DNA of 64,000 nucleotides from Promethearchaeota archaeon (GCA_030668025.1 DAOUUT010000001.1:5616-69615); one strand, 5' to 3'; counted from the stretch's first letter, positions 44,601 to 52,919 are shown. Translations and numbers: made by a program. The notes: generated by a model not told the origin, from the sequence alone.

Positions 44601-47164
44601 ACACTAAAATGAATTCCTGAGTATTGTATATCATCTGTATCAATCGTATAATCATCTAACAAATAATCCATACCTTCTGTAGCATATTTTTCAAAAGAAT
44701 CGTCTGAAACATCGCCTAAATTCCAATCATTTATACTAATATCATCGTGGAAATCCTCAATACCATTTATTTCGGAACCCTGTAATATCCATCTCGTAGT
44801 TAATTCTGATTCGGAAATAGCATGAAAGTTAGGTACGGGATCTATAACTTCGAAAACAGTCCAATCTGTATATTGAATCGAACCAAGTATAATCCATCTA
44901 TATCTATGAAGACCATTAACATCAAACGATTTCCAATGAATTAGATCCAACTTGTAAAAGATTTGAACGAACAAATAATCTATTTGTAGTTCAAAATTAT
45001 CTAATAAATCTGAACCAACCCAATACAATTTAACTACTCCACTTGGACTAATAAAATCGTTTGGAGATTCTGTATTATATTCTTTTTTAGTAAACGATGT
45101 ATCCGAAGAACTGCTAATTTGCACATACGATTCTGTATCGTAATTCCATATCTTGAATACTATTGTCTGAGATATATTTGTTTTTTGCCAACTTTCGAGA
45201 TTCATAGCCAAAAGATCTTCGTTGTATCGATCAAAAGAAAAAGTTATGGTCATTTCCAACTCTGCTGGTTCGGTAAGATAATCTAACCTCAATCGATCTA
45301 TTAATAGATCAAAATCAATTAATAGCTTAGTAGCCTGAAATCGTATTCTTACTCCATTAGTTTCATTCACATAAGGACTTGCACTCCCTAATGTAAAAGA
45401 ATCGTCATCAAAATTAGCAGAATTATCAACAGATTCAATTTCGTACCACGAAGTAGTATCCCAATTCCAAATGTCTAAATCTACAGTAATTGATATATTT
45501 GTTTTATGAGAATATTTAAAAAACTCAATTGAGCTAAAATCTGGATCGACCACTTGCATGTCTATTTGAACATTTAACTCTGCTGGTTCGGCGAGATAAT
45601 CTATTCGCAATCGATCTATTAATAGTTCAAAATTTTCTACTACACTCAAAGCCTGAAATCGTATCCTTACTTGATTAGTCCCACTTACATAAGGACTTGC
45701 ACTCCCTAATGTAAAAGAATCGTCATCAAAATTAGCAGAATTATCAACAGATTCAATTTCGTACCACGAAGTAGTGTCCCAATTCCAAATGTCTAAATCT
45801 ACATCAATTGATATGTCTGTTTTGTGCGAATATTTGAAGTATTCAATCGAACTAAGATCTGGATCGTCCACGTGCATATCTATTTGAACATCTAACTCTG
45901 GATCTCCATCTTCATTATCCCCTACATTATATTCGGGATCCCAAGGATATATTCCAACAGCATCAAGATAACAATGATACCCTAATTGATTAGTATCTGT
46001 TCTATAAAATAATTCGTCAACCGACGATTGATCATTACAAATATCTAATACTCCAGAACTTACACCATCTATTGTTATTATCTGTTTATACTGAGACAAT
46101 CCTTCATATTCTCCATCAGTTAATTCAAAATCAACTCTCACATGATACCACGTATTACTTGCTGGTGCAGCAACATTTGGGATTATTGTCCATATCCCTT
46201 GGTCTTTATATTGCCATTGACTATTAAATAAACCCATGTAAATAACTTCTACTACTCCATCATATAAAACTTCATAAAATTTATAAGTATGGGTATCAGT
46301 TCTCATCCAACTCTCTACAGTTCCATAACTAACTGTAGGATCAATAGCTCTTGATATTGTTGCGTAACCATAGCTAACATCATCATAAAAGTCTAAAACT
46401 TTTTTATGTCCGTCTAAGTCATCAAGAAGAGTAACACGATAACCATCCCAATCTGCAAATCCATTTTCAAATGAATAAGTTCCAGCATAATGACCGATTT
46501 CTGAAGAATCAAGAACAGACCAATCAGCATCAATAGTTTCTAACTCTCCTATTGTATCACCAGTCCCTTTTGTAAATGTAAAATCGCTCCATTGAGATGG
46601 TGTTTCGTAGATGTATCCATCAGTATGAGAAGATGTAATTACAGACCAATCGGTATCAATCGTTTCTAACTCTCCTATCGTATCACCAGATCCTTCCGTA
46701 AATGTAAAATCATCCCATTGAGATGGAGTTTCATAGATGTATCCATCGGTATGAGAAGATGTAAATGTCGTGTAAGAAGCATCATTAGATTTCATATTGT
46801 TTGTTGAATCAGTTGTTCCACTAATCATATTAACATTGTTTGGATCTCCATATTGAGTTTCAGTATTATTTACAGGAGTGACAGTATCGTTATTAACAAC
46901 ACCAGTCCAACTCGTAGTAGTATCGTTAAAATCTTCCGTCTGAAATTTGGCTCCTGTCCAGACATGGTCAAGATCTTCATCGTCGTAAAAATCGTTTAGT
47001 TCAAATGGATACGATTTCCCGTTAAATAAAGTGTTTGTAGCAGATGTTTCCAAATTTGTATCGTTATCAGAACTTAAAAATAAATTGTTAAAAATGGAAC
47101 TATAACTTAACAATAAAGCGAATACAATTAACAAACAAGTTATTTTTTTAAATGGCTTAATCAT
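41609..47164 (-). CDS. Giant spike-like surface protein (signal peptide, repeats, stalk, anchor)
   Basis: 1,851 residues. Signal peptide at 6-28. Then a duplicated 41-residue unit (137-217), a concanavalin/LamG-like region (222-415), three copies of a 107-residue beta unit (about 423-750, the third diverged), five to six propeller-like WDGTHFWV/YKYT repeats (845-1060), more beta-rich domains, a coiled-coil-like stalk of Asn/Ile/Leu (1540-1680), a membrane helix (about 1790-1820) and a 35-residue basic tail. Head-stalk-anchor order is typical of viral attachment or fusion spikes. Many NxS/T sites could be glycosylated. An adhesin of the host-surface type is the alternative. Confidence 0.75.
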   Translation of the reverse strand: MIKPFKKITCLLIVFALLLSYSSIFNNLFLSSDNDTNLETSATNTLFNGKSYPFELNDFYDDEDLDHVWTGAKFQTEDFNDTTTSWTGVVNNDTVTPVNNTETQYGDPNNVNMISGTTDSTNNMKSNDASYTTFTSSHTDGYIYETPSQWDDFTFTEGSGDTIGELETIDTDWSVITSSHTDGYIYETPSQWSDFTFTKGTGDTIGELETIDADWSVLDSSEIGHYAGTYSFENGFADWDGYRVTLLDDLDGHKKVLDFYDDVSYGYATISRAIDPTVSYGTVESWMRTDTHTYKFYEVLYDGVVEVIYMGLFNSQWQYKDQGIWTIIPNVAAPASNTWYHVRVDFELTDGEYEGLSQYKQIITIDGVSSGVLDICNDQSSVDELFYRTDTNQLGYHCYLDAVGIYPWDPEYNVGDNEDGDPELDVQIDMHVDDPDLSSIEYFKYSHKTDISIDVDLDIWNWDTTSWYEIESVDNSANFDDDSFTLGSASPYVSGTNQVRIRFQALSVVENFELLIDRLRIDYLAEPAELNVQIDMQVVDPDFSSIEFFKYSHKTNISITVDLDIWNWDTTSWYEIESVDNSANFDDDSFTLGSASPYVNETNGVRIRFQATKLLIDFDLLIDRLRLDYLTEPAELEMTITFSFDRYNEDLLAMNLESWQKTNISQTIVFKIWNYDTESYVQISSSSDTSFTKKEYNTESPNDFISPSGVVKLYWVGSDLLDNFELQIDYLFVQIFYKLDLIHWKSFDVNGLHRYRWIILGSIQYTDWTVFEVIDPVPNFHAISESELTTRWILQGSEINGIEDFHDDISINDWNLGDVSDDSFEKYATEGMDYLLDDYTIDTDDIQYSGIHFSVGTAGVSKVVGIAWVGTHFWILDDATNEVYKYTSAGVYTGTHFDISSEIVAPNGLGWDGTHFWVIGSDEIAYKYTYAGVYTTTNFDISVQDNNPYGITWDGTHLWVVGEDTDEVYKYTDAGVYTGTHFDISSEIVAPRDIVWDGTHFWVTGSSFVYKYTSAGVYTGTYFDATTEDGRQYGITSDGTYLCMVGFNNAEVYKYEFKYDIEKKYFGSGYTYIQTNETELISLKSVDYGTPYILNSGDYFEIDFETSSDSQINLILLKNDVVNKTLLLSQSGNTNFNRHTVQISTEELIEFDQLKISSIFEDTDNIKIYDIKTYKYTITGDYKAFYVSPINQRDVYLSPDTYNLRIFDPFDGDVKVNVNITIESTDYYHVYLPIGIQECRLGLFSPDDIYLPIIDYHINISRSLNGEYDDFWLLYDVFSVDTETYIYIDVYDRFNTLIDSFTRFASDYIELELETYQLQIKNLMEQKTIIDINGSYVYPLLSGNTIEFMLATSYYQIGYYDSDNDHHQFMIYLDSNQAYELNRSKICFLSYADQQGNHLFFDNYKTYINGTMIYENIFYEDAGDDVNITITDRYDYQVYSGIYSVNLGDNYIAITLTLYTLKIMNQQEVFNWINITRDPNYYESEYYWSEWIAPNEIIEFNLFSGYYKINLTDYENLGSSYYSYTLNGDDILLIGSNYTLFNVIYNIENVNTTIGNQITNVVIDLTNQNSDINNTIINIEINLDSVNSSLDTLLINQNTQLDFISNNISNVFIWLDTNFTSLQNNINVSFLDLSTDVYLINDTIYTAVIGVEASLDIINTTISGNLSIAIQQNEFLTTLFQLTMFSDLLNWSTASYNSTFIEEQIDVWSFINDFRNTSVLIELKYEGVVDELLLSAQNMIDQYLPNEDVEYRLWSIEDEEYLSNWEALPDNKTVSFGFYSEAIPKTPDFNAPVIWLMIVLIILGCGASIILIGYIAYRYRKKSENYRRSYADKITLEAKTIKKFTQGTRIR
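43990..44640 (-). repeat. Propeller-type tandem repeats in the giant gene
   Basis: Units of about 129 bp coding for WDGTHFWV...VYKYTSAGVYTGTHFDIS. A segment of about 60 bp is nearly identical at 44188-44249 and 44446-44502, so the expansion is recent. Confidence 0.75.
45250..45900 (-). repeat. Tandem 330-bp duplication in the giant gene
   Basis: Two copies (45568-45895 and about 45250-45567) code for nearly the same unit, including DIWNWDTTSWYEIESVDN. They are mostly identical at DNA level, so the duplication is recent. Confidence 0.8.
46500..46755 (-). repeat. Tandem duplication of a 41-residue unit
   Basis: Two copies of about 123 bp code for SSHTDGYIYETPSQW and GDTIGELETID. High DNA identity. 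Confidence 0.75.
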
Positions 47165-47726
47165 ATATCTCTTTAACCTCTTCTATTGTTTCTATTATTT
47201 TAATCTTTACATTATCTATGTAGAATTGGTTATCTTCGTTTAAATTATAAAAATGTTTTTTTATTAATATAAAAAATCCTAAAAAGGTTAAAAAAACAAA
47301 TCCAGTTAATTCGGTTATTATCAACATATTGTTAGATAAAAGCAAACCCATAAAATAATCAATCCGACCAAAATTAATATTAAAATTAAAAATAAAATTA
47401 ATATCTGTTAACGGATAAAAGAATTCAGGTAATGGAAAGTCCATTACAATATGAATAGAAAATCCGATAACATAACTAAATGTTTTTATTTTTTCTTTTT
47501 TAATTAATTGTAAAATAATAAAGGTAATAATTAAAAATAAGCATGTATGAGCTACACCTCTTCCATACCATATATTAAAGAATTCAGCAGTTTTATCTAT
47601 TGCGTCAGATATTACCGACCCAACAAGCAACCAAAATATATTATGTTTAACATTTAATTTTCTAAATGGAAATACAAAAAGAAGTGGAACCATTATATGA
47701 AACAATAAAAACATCTTATTTATCAA
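47157..47726 (-). CDS. Membrane-bound metal-dependent hydrolase-like protein (YdjM-type)
   Basis: 189 residues. Motifs GSVISDAIDK, GRGVAHTCLF and GFSIHIVMDF place Asp and His in membrane helices as in the YdjM/LexA-regulated hydrolase family. The last 20 residues (QFYIDNVKIKIIETIEEV) are unlike that family and match the end of the lectin-like protein at 48046 (FYVDNVEIEVIETI). The gene may therefore have been fused to a leftover piece of a lectin-like gene. Overlaps the giant gene by 8 bp. Confidence 0.65.
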   Translation of the reverse strand: MINKMFLLFHIMVPLLFVFPFRKLNVKHNIFWLLVGSVISDAIDKTAEFFNIWYGRGVAHTCLFLIITFIILQLIKKEKIKTFSYVIGFSIHIVMDFPLPEFFYPLTDINFIFNFNINFGRIDYFMGLLLSNNMLIITELTGFVFLTFLGFFILIKKHFYNLNEDNQFYIDNVKIKIIETIEEVKEIYD

Positions 47727-48031
47727 CTCCTTTTTGGTTTAATGTAATAAACATACGTTAAAACGCTAAGAACAAAAAAACAGGCAAATACTATGTAAAG
47801 AATTGTATCAAGCATTATTGCCTGATCAACACGATCAATCATATTAAAACCAAACCAATACACGCTTGTCATAGATCTGTCTATTTCTGTTTCTGTTAAA
47901 TATAATCTAGCTAAATAGTTGTATTTATAAATCAGTTCAAAATACACATCTAATAAATGATGTGTGACCATTAATAACGGTATTAGGATTATTAAAGAAA
48001 TAATTATACAATCTACTATTTTTGACGTCAT
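47723..48031 (-). CDS. Two-span small membrane protein
   Basis: 102 residues with membrane helices at about 8-28 and 72-93 and an outer loop rich in Tyr and acidic residues between. Basic end (YYIKPKRS). Overlaps the hydrolase-like gene by 4 bp. No family recognised. Confidence 0.6.
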   Translation of the reverse strand: MTSKIVDCIIISLIILIPLLMVTHHLLDVYFELIYKYNYLARLYLTETEIDRSMTSVYWFGFNMIDRVDQAIMLDTILYIVFACFFVLSVLTYVYYIKPKRS

Positions 48032-48045
48032 TTTTAAAACCTCTT

Positions 48046-48786
48046 TTATATCGTTTCTATAACCTCTATCTCTACATTGTCCACATAGAACAAGTTATTC
48101 TCTACATAAGTAGAGAAATATAATTCACAGAAATAAGGCGGAACTTCGTAATGATTGAAATTATATCCTATACTCTCATCGTTTCCATCTATCCATAAAT
48201 GCCAATCGTTAAGATTAAACTCTATCTTAAAGTGATACCACTTTTCTACAGAAAAACGACTTATTTTGGTCCAAATCCCATTGCCGTCTTTTATTTTGAT
48301 GTCACTATCGGATCCACCTAAATGAATAATGATGTCGTCAACATAATCGTATTCTCCTGTAAGTTGAGTAATATCAATATTAACGACTTCATCATATTCA
48401 CAATAAATATCGAATTCTATGACTCCACGTGCTGCCTTTTTGAAACGAGCTGCTAATTCGACACCATCCCCATCTCTATTCTCTACTTCTGCTACTTGTC
48501 CAAATGTTTCGTCTAATTCCCATACTATAACTTCTGTTCCATCCCAACTCGTTCCTCTCCAATCTACTGGATGTTCGCCAATTACATCGCTCTCGAAATC
48601 GTATACGACTTCAGAGGGATATGGTAATTCTGATATGGTGTTATCAACTCTATCCTGATAACAATAATAAACGGTCCCTGAAAATACGATTAATAACAAG
48701 AATAAAATTAAAAAATTCTTTCCTTTTCCTGTTTTTCTATTTTTAATCTGTCGATTCTGTCGCTTACTCTTCGCTTTATCGTTCAT
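48046..48786 (-). CDS. Anchored concanavalin/LamG-like protein with the N-terminal signature
   Basis: 246 residues. Starts MNDKAKSKRQNRQIKNRK, then one membrane helix (about 24-44), so the C-terminal part is outside. Residues 60-246 have the lectin-like pattern (VVYDFESD, WYHFKIEFNLNDWHLWIDG, FYVDNVEIEVIE). Such folds bind glycans. Could be a minor spike of the virion or an adhesin. Confidence 0.7.
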   Translation of the reverse strand: MNDKAKSKRQNRQIKNRKTGKGKNFLILFLLLIVFSGTVYYCYQDRVDNTISELPYPSEVVYDFESDVIGEHPVDWRGTSWDGTEVIVWELDETFGQVAEVENRDGDGVELAARFKKAARGVIEFDIYCEYDEVVNIDITQLTGEYDYVDDIIIHLGGSDSDIKIKDGNGIWTKISRFSVEKWYHFKIEFNLNDWHLWIDGNDESIGYNFNHYEVPPYFCELYFSTYVENNLFYVDNVEIEVIETI

Positions 48787-48878
48787 TATTATTATTACCT
48801 CTTTTTTGCTTTTTCTGGCTTAAAACTTCTTTTAAATTCAATTCCTCCAATCTTACTTAAAAAAAATAAAAAAAAGGT

Positions 48879-49538
48879 TTAGATTTTTTTTAAATTGTTA
48901 AGTTTCTCGAAGATTACGTCTATAACGTTCTTATTCGCGATGTCCGTATACATATGTATCGTATCAATTTCTTCGTTTGCGGGAATAAACATTAAATCGT
49001 CTACAACCTCGTTTCCATCGGCTTTAATAGATATTTTTCCCTCTCCGCTAATACTCAAATCAAAAAATATTTCAATCGTGTGCCAATTTGTATCCCAGTC
49101 AAGAACCTTCATTTGAAGCGTACCAATTATAAGAGCTAACGAATCACATATCCTTTCCAATTTGAATAACGCATATCCGTTTGATAGAAACTCTATTGTA
49201 AAATCTTCCTGATAAATCTCGTTGGGCATTCTTAGTTTCAATTTTACATAGCCTATGTCAATCGAATTAAAGCTTAAACTCATCTCCGCGCGATTCCACG
49301 TACTGGTATCTACAACAGTTATATAATCGTCAACTACTACAATTGCCGTATAATACAGTTTAGTTACAGTATCCCATTGATTGAACGAAACATCTACCGA
49401 TTCTTCAATCTCCATATTAATAGGGGTAGAGGACTCCATTTCTGAACTAACATAAATCATGGCTAAGCCAGAAGCAGAAACGATCAATACGACCATTAAG
49501 AGCATTATGACTTTTTTTTTTTCCATTCTATTCATCAC
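48879..49538 (-). CDS. Anchored lectin-like protein, diverged relative
   Basis: 219 residues. N-terminal membrane anchor or signal (KKKVIMLLMVVLIVSASGLAM), then beta-rich domain with WHTIEIFFDLS and KISIKADGNEVVDDL, echoing the lectin-like gene next door. Start could be codon 2 or 5. The basic N-terminus lacks the S-x-R-x-x-K-K signature. Confidence 0.6.
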   Translation of the reverse strand: MMNRMEKKKVIMLLMVVLIVSASGLAMIYVSSEMESSTPINMEIEESVDVSFNQWDTVTKLYYTAIVVVDDYITVVDTSTWNRAEMSLSFNSIDIGYVKLKLRMPNEIYQEDFTIEFLSNGYALFKLERICDSLALIIGTLQMKVLDWDTNWHTIEIFFDLSISGEGKISIKADGNEVVDDLMFIPANEEIDTIHMYTDIANKNVIDVIFEKLNNLKKI

Positions 49539-49661
49539 TTTTTTGTTCTTTTATTTTTAATTGGTGTTTTTTGCTTTCAAGAAGGCTTTTTCTCGAAATT
49601 TACAAACGCTCTATACTTGTTTCATATTTTTTAAAAAAATAAAAAAAAAATAATTTAGAAT

Positions 49662-51119
49662 TTATTCTTTATTGGAAGCTGCTTTAATTACACGGGAGGC
49701 TATGGCGGCGGGTCCTCTGATCTGCATGTAGATGTAGATAATAGCTATTAGGATAACAATGATAACAACAATAGCGATAATAAATGGCAAGGAATTGAGA
49801 AACGCCTCTAATAAATTGGACAACCCTCTATAAAGCATGATTTCAACGTCGGTCATTCCAGTCATATCCTCGTCCCAGATAAAGTCCCCTTCGTCAAAGA
49901 TAGGATCGTCTAAGTCATCGCCTCCTTCATCAGAAGTCATCTCTCCGGAGGCGATAAAATTTACGCGAACTGTAAACGTCTGCTTACAGAATTGATTTGT
50001 AACTTTAGTTGCAACGTTTCTGACATATTGATTTGTTAACGGGCCTTGAGGCACCCATACTCCTGCAGGACTGATAAAGGGGAAATCGTGATAATCCCAC
50101 GTAAGCTGTGCCCATCGAACACCAAGCGTTTGAGTATCGTACGTAATAGCCGGTCTAAGTCTTGCTGGTAGGTTGAAGTTAAATACGTCCGAGGATCCTG
50201 AAGGACTCCAGGTCGTACCTTGTGGTTGCGCTATTAAGATCGATTGTCCGGTCGCACCTCCTAAAAACGTTTTGCCGTAAGAATAATCTCCTAAAGTAAC
50301 TCCAAGATTAAGATCCTCTATTTTTTGAGATACGTCCGCTTTGTCTGTTCCAGTCCCTAAGCTTGGGGCCACCGTATCCGGGTCATATACGGTTACTGAC
50401 CCTACATTTTCTGCGTTTCCTTGATATACGGTATCGTAATCCGTAAGAACGTTATATCTAACGCCTGAGACTACGACTTGCTTAATTTCGGATTCTACGA
50501 TTAAATTTTTAATCGTCTTCCCATTTATTACGATCTCCCGTCCTTCAAAGTCTTCTCTTATATCGAGATTGATTGGAATGTTGCCATCGTAGTCGTGATA
50601 TTTATACGAACTTTCGGGGCCAAAGTCGATGCTTCTATAGTTAATAATTGCCTTAATATCTGACCGATCCAGATAAGCAGGAGGAGGAAATATATTAATT
50701 GCCGAAAATTTTACAATATGAACGTACTCTACAGATTTCAAAGCTCCAAGATTAGATTGAGGAAACACGTCTTTAATTCCAACGGTCGTATACCAGTTTA
50801 GCGAAAACTCGAATTCAGCAGCGGCTCTATACGCTATAGTTGTATCGCTTTCGGATATCTTTCCCTCGTTAGTGAAACTTATTAACTGTATCCCCCCCGA
50901 ACTCATGCGAAATTGGCCGGTTCCATCGGAAGTATCTTTATCAACTAAAGGATTTGCCGTCACAGCTAACCAAGTACTATCAATGTTAACCGAATCCCAT
51001 TGAAGAGTATCATCTGCTTTTACAGGTTGAACTGAATAACCTACGAAGAACAGATTAAAAGAGATTAAAACAATAAAGAAAAAAAAAAGATTTTTGGATT
51101 TTTTTCTGCTGAAACTCAT
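49662..51119 (-). CDS. Secreted, C-terminally anchored structural-type protein
   Basis: 485 residues. Signal peptide (about 12-36, ending PVKAD), a large beta-rich domain, an acidic linker (EGDFIWDEDMTG), a membrane helix (about 442-468) and a short basic tail. Near the start of the late operon with the next-upstream gene 12 bp away, the usual place for abundant structural proteins. A virion glycoprotein is inferred. ATG after AGGTGATTTCTG. Confidence 0.68.
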   Translation of the reverse strand: MSFSRKKSKNLFFFFIVLISFNLFFVGYSVQPVKADDTLQWDSVNIDSTWLAVTANPLVDKDTSDGTGQFRMSSGGIQLISFTNEGKISESDTTIAYRAAAEFEFSLNWYTTVGIKDVFPQSNLGALKSVEYVHIVKFSAINIFPPPAYLDRSDIKAIINYRSIDFGPESSYKYHDYDGNIPINLDIREDFEGREIVINGKTIKNLIVESEIKQVVVSGVRYNVLTDYDTVYQGNAENVGSVTVYDPDTVAPSLGTGTDKADVSQKIEDLNLGVTLGDYSYGKTFLGGATGQSILIAQPQGTTWSPSGSSDVFNFNLPARLRPAITYDTQTLGVRWAQLTWDYHDFPFISPAGVWVPQGPLTNQYVRNVATKVTNQFCKQTFTVRVNFIASGEMTSDEGGDDLDDPIFDEGDFIWDEDMTGMTDVEIMLYRGLSNLLEAFLNSLPFIIAIVVIIVILIAIIYIYMQIRGPAAIASRVIKAASNKE

Positions 51120-51131
51120 CAGAAATCACCT

Positions 51132-52208
51132 CTAAGCTTCCATTGAACTAAAAGTCTGCGAAACCGTTACTGAGTCCTCGTCTGTTGGAATATTTACGCG
51201 CACCGATTTAATATCGTTAAGTCCAATTGCCGATCCAAACGAAAATTCTGCGTTATATTTTCCAGGACCGTTTTCTAAGTTAAAAGATTCCGTTGCAATT
51301 AAGAAAATAGACGTACCTGAAACTACTTTTTCGAATGCAAAAGCGTCATCACCAGAAATGGTCATGTTCACTTGATAGGCGCTACCGTCAGTTGCATTAA
51401 GCGTATAATTGAACACATATTCAAATGCGAACGCGTTTGTACCGCGTTCTAAGGGGTCCTCGTAATCGTGATCTTGGTCGTTTTCAATGTTATAGATGAA
51501 TGGTTGACTTCTCCAGTCTGGCTCGTAGTAATACTCCTCTTGTTTCGATTGAGATAACTCCGCAAAATCGGACACGGACATTTTCCATTCAGGTCCATAA
51601 TGGGCATCAGCCTGAGTGAAACCTGGAAAGTTAAAGAAGTGAGTATAATTCCCATTTGTAGAGAAATTTACTAATGTAATAGAACTCATAGCATCGTTAA
51701 TCATAATGTGATTAACATCGGAACTCATATGAAAAGCATCGATGAGATAAGGACCATTTGTTGCAGGTAAAATTAGATCGTAGGATTCAAAGACGGTTTC
51801 ACCGCTAGGATCGACGCGAATAAGAACGTAAGGAACGTCCGAAAGGTCGATCGTAATGTCGTCTGCGTCTCCTGATTTTTGCTTAACCCAATTGGTAATA
51901 TCAGTCAATTCTTCGTATATATATCCTGTTTCTGTGAATTCGTCGGGATCAGGAGTATAGATTTCTAACGGGATGTTTGGAGAAACGAGTTCTTCGTCTG
52001 GCCATGCGTTAACTATAAAAGTTGCGGTAGATGCGGTAGGTGCCGGAGCCTGGGCTTGAGCTGTAACGTACCCATAAACCATAAATCCAACGCCTCCCAC
52101 AGCACATATAATGGCAATAACGCCGATAACAATGAAGATTTTAAGCTTTGGCGATACTTGACTAATTTTTTTCGCTTGTCTTCCACTTTTTACGTTGTTT
52201 TTTGACAA
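51132..52208 (-). CDS. Anchored surface protein with the N-terminal signature, first late gene
   Basis: 358 residues from TTG 52208. Starts MSKNNVKSGRQAKKISQ, then one membrane helix (about 24-49), an Ala/Pro linker and a beta-rich outer domain. First gene of the late operon, so probably strongly expressed. Forms with the next gene a candidate envelope pair. No family recognised. Confidence 0.68.
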   Translation of the reverse strand: MSKNNVKSGRQAKKISQVSPKLKIFIVIGVIAIICAVGGVGFMVYGYVTAQAQAPAPTASTATFIVNAWPDEELVSPNIPLEIYTPDPDEFTETGYIYEELTDITNWVKQKSGDADDITIDLSDVPYVLIRVDPSGETVFESYDLILPATNGPYLIDAFHMSSDVNHIMINDAMSSITLVNFSTNGNYTHFFNFPGFTQADAHYGPEWKMSVSDFAELSQSKQEEYYYEPDWRSQPFIYNIENDQDHDYEDPLERGTNAFAFEYVFNYTLNATDGSAYQVNMTISGDDAFAFEKVVSGTSIFLIATESFNLENGPGKYNAEFSFGSAIGLNDIKSVRVNIPTDEDSVTVSQTFSSMEA

Positions 52209-52903
52209 ATTTTTGATTCACCTTTTATTTTTAATAGGTTTTTTAAGTTTTATTTAAATGATTTTTAAATAATAATGGGAATGGAACTTATTTAAATTAT
52301 GCGTCTCTCGCATAAAAAAATATATATTATTTATTAAAGGAATAATATGATTTACGATTATTTTTCAATTTGAAATTATGCGCGATAAAAATATTATCGC
52401 TTCAAAAAAAGGTTAAAAAATAGGGTTTTTTAATATGTTAATTAAGAATTTAAATATCTTTCTCTCGGATATTTATTAATTATTATATTCCTTAAACGCA
52501 TATTTTATTAATTTATATAACAATATATTATGTGAAGCCTCATTGGAGTTTGGCCATAATTTATTCCTCCACGAATAAAAAAAAACTCCAGGGGCTTTTT
52601 TTTTTCTTAAAACTGCGAGAAGATCAATTAAAAAACAATGATTATACAACAATTATTTTTTAATAAGTTTCGGTTATTTTTTAACTAATATTTAAGCATA
52701 ACACAATTCTATTAAAACTTGAAGCCAAAACACAAATAAGCCTAATTTAATGATCGTTTTCGGAGAAATATTAAAAAAATTGATTTTACCGAAATATTTT
52801 GTTCCCCTTGGAAATTGAGGATTTGCACTTTTCATTTTTTACAAAAGTGTTAAGCGAAAATCTCTTTCATGAAAAAATTTAGTTTTCTCATGAAAAAAAG
52901 AAT
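52209..52903. promoter_or_regulatory. Late control region and right arm of the element
   Basis: 695 bp without a gene. Leftward TATA candidates lie at 52287-52297 and about 52249-52261. Just upstream is the palindrome TATGCG-TCTCT-CGCATA (52298-52314). AAATTATGCG occurs at 52294-52303 and again at 52373-52382, next to GCGATAA/TTATCGC (52382-52400). A further hairpin (AGCC...GGAGTTT with AAACTCC...GGCT, about 52536-52590) ends in a run of ten T. CATGAA repeats lie at 52868 and 52889. Operators, a terminator or small RNA, and integrase arm sites are the likely contents. Confidence 0.55.
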
Positions 52904-52919
52904 TGAAAGATTAATTTCA
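52904..52919. repeat. attR core (16-bp direct repeat)
   Basis: Identical to 8008-8023. On the outer side it continues with CG (52920-52921), mirroring the CG before the left copy; on the inner side it is preceded by AAT. Joined outer flanks give 7-bp arms, CGTGAAA and TTTCACG, around GATTAA. Confidence 0.85.

Larger units (their letters stand above)
8008..52919. mobile_element. Integrated virus-like element bounded by 16-bp direct repeats
   Basis: The block between the two copies of the 16-bp repeat (8008-8023 and 52904-52919) is 44,896 bp from repeat to repeat. It begins with integration genes and holds replication, regulation, toxin-antitoxin and structural-type genes. Transcription is mostly rightward for the left half and leftward for the right half. 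Outside the repeats the genes are ordinary chromosomal ones. The content (helicase, packaging-type ATPase, signal-peptide spike-like protein, many small membrane proteins, many orphans) suggests a temperate archaeal virus. A conjugative or plasmid-like element cannot be excluded, because no capsid or conjugation protein was recognised. Confidence 0.85.

Noticed and set aside
47157..47726. Calling the YdjM-like gene a lectin because of its end
   Set aside because: The first 160 residues are membrane helices with Asp/His motifs of the hydrolase family; only the last 20 residues resemble the lectin-like gene.
8008..52919. A tailed (HK97-type) provirus
   Set aside because: No portal, major capsid, tape-measure or baseplate-like protein was recognised; the late region is made of membrane and secreted proteins.
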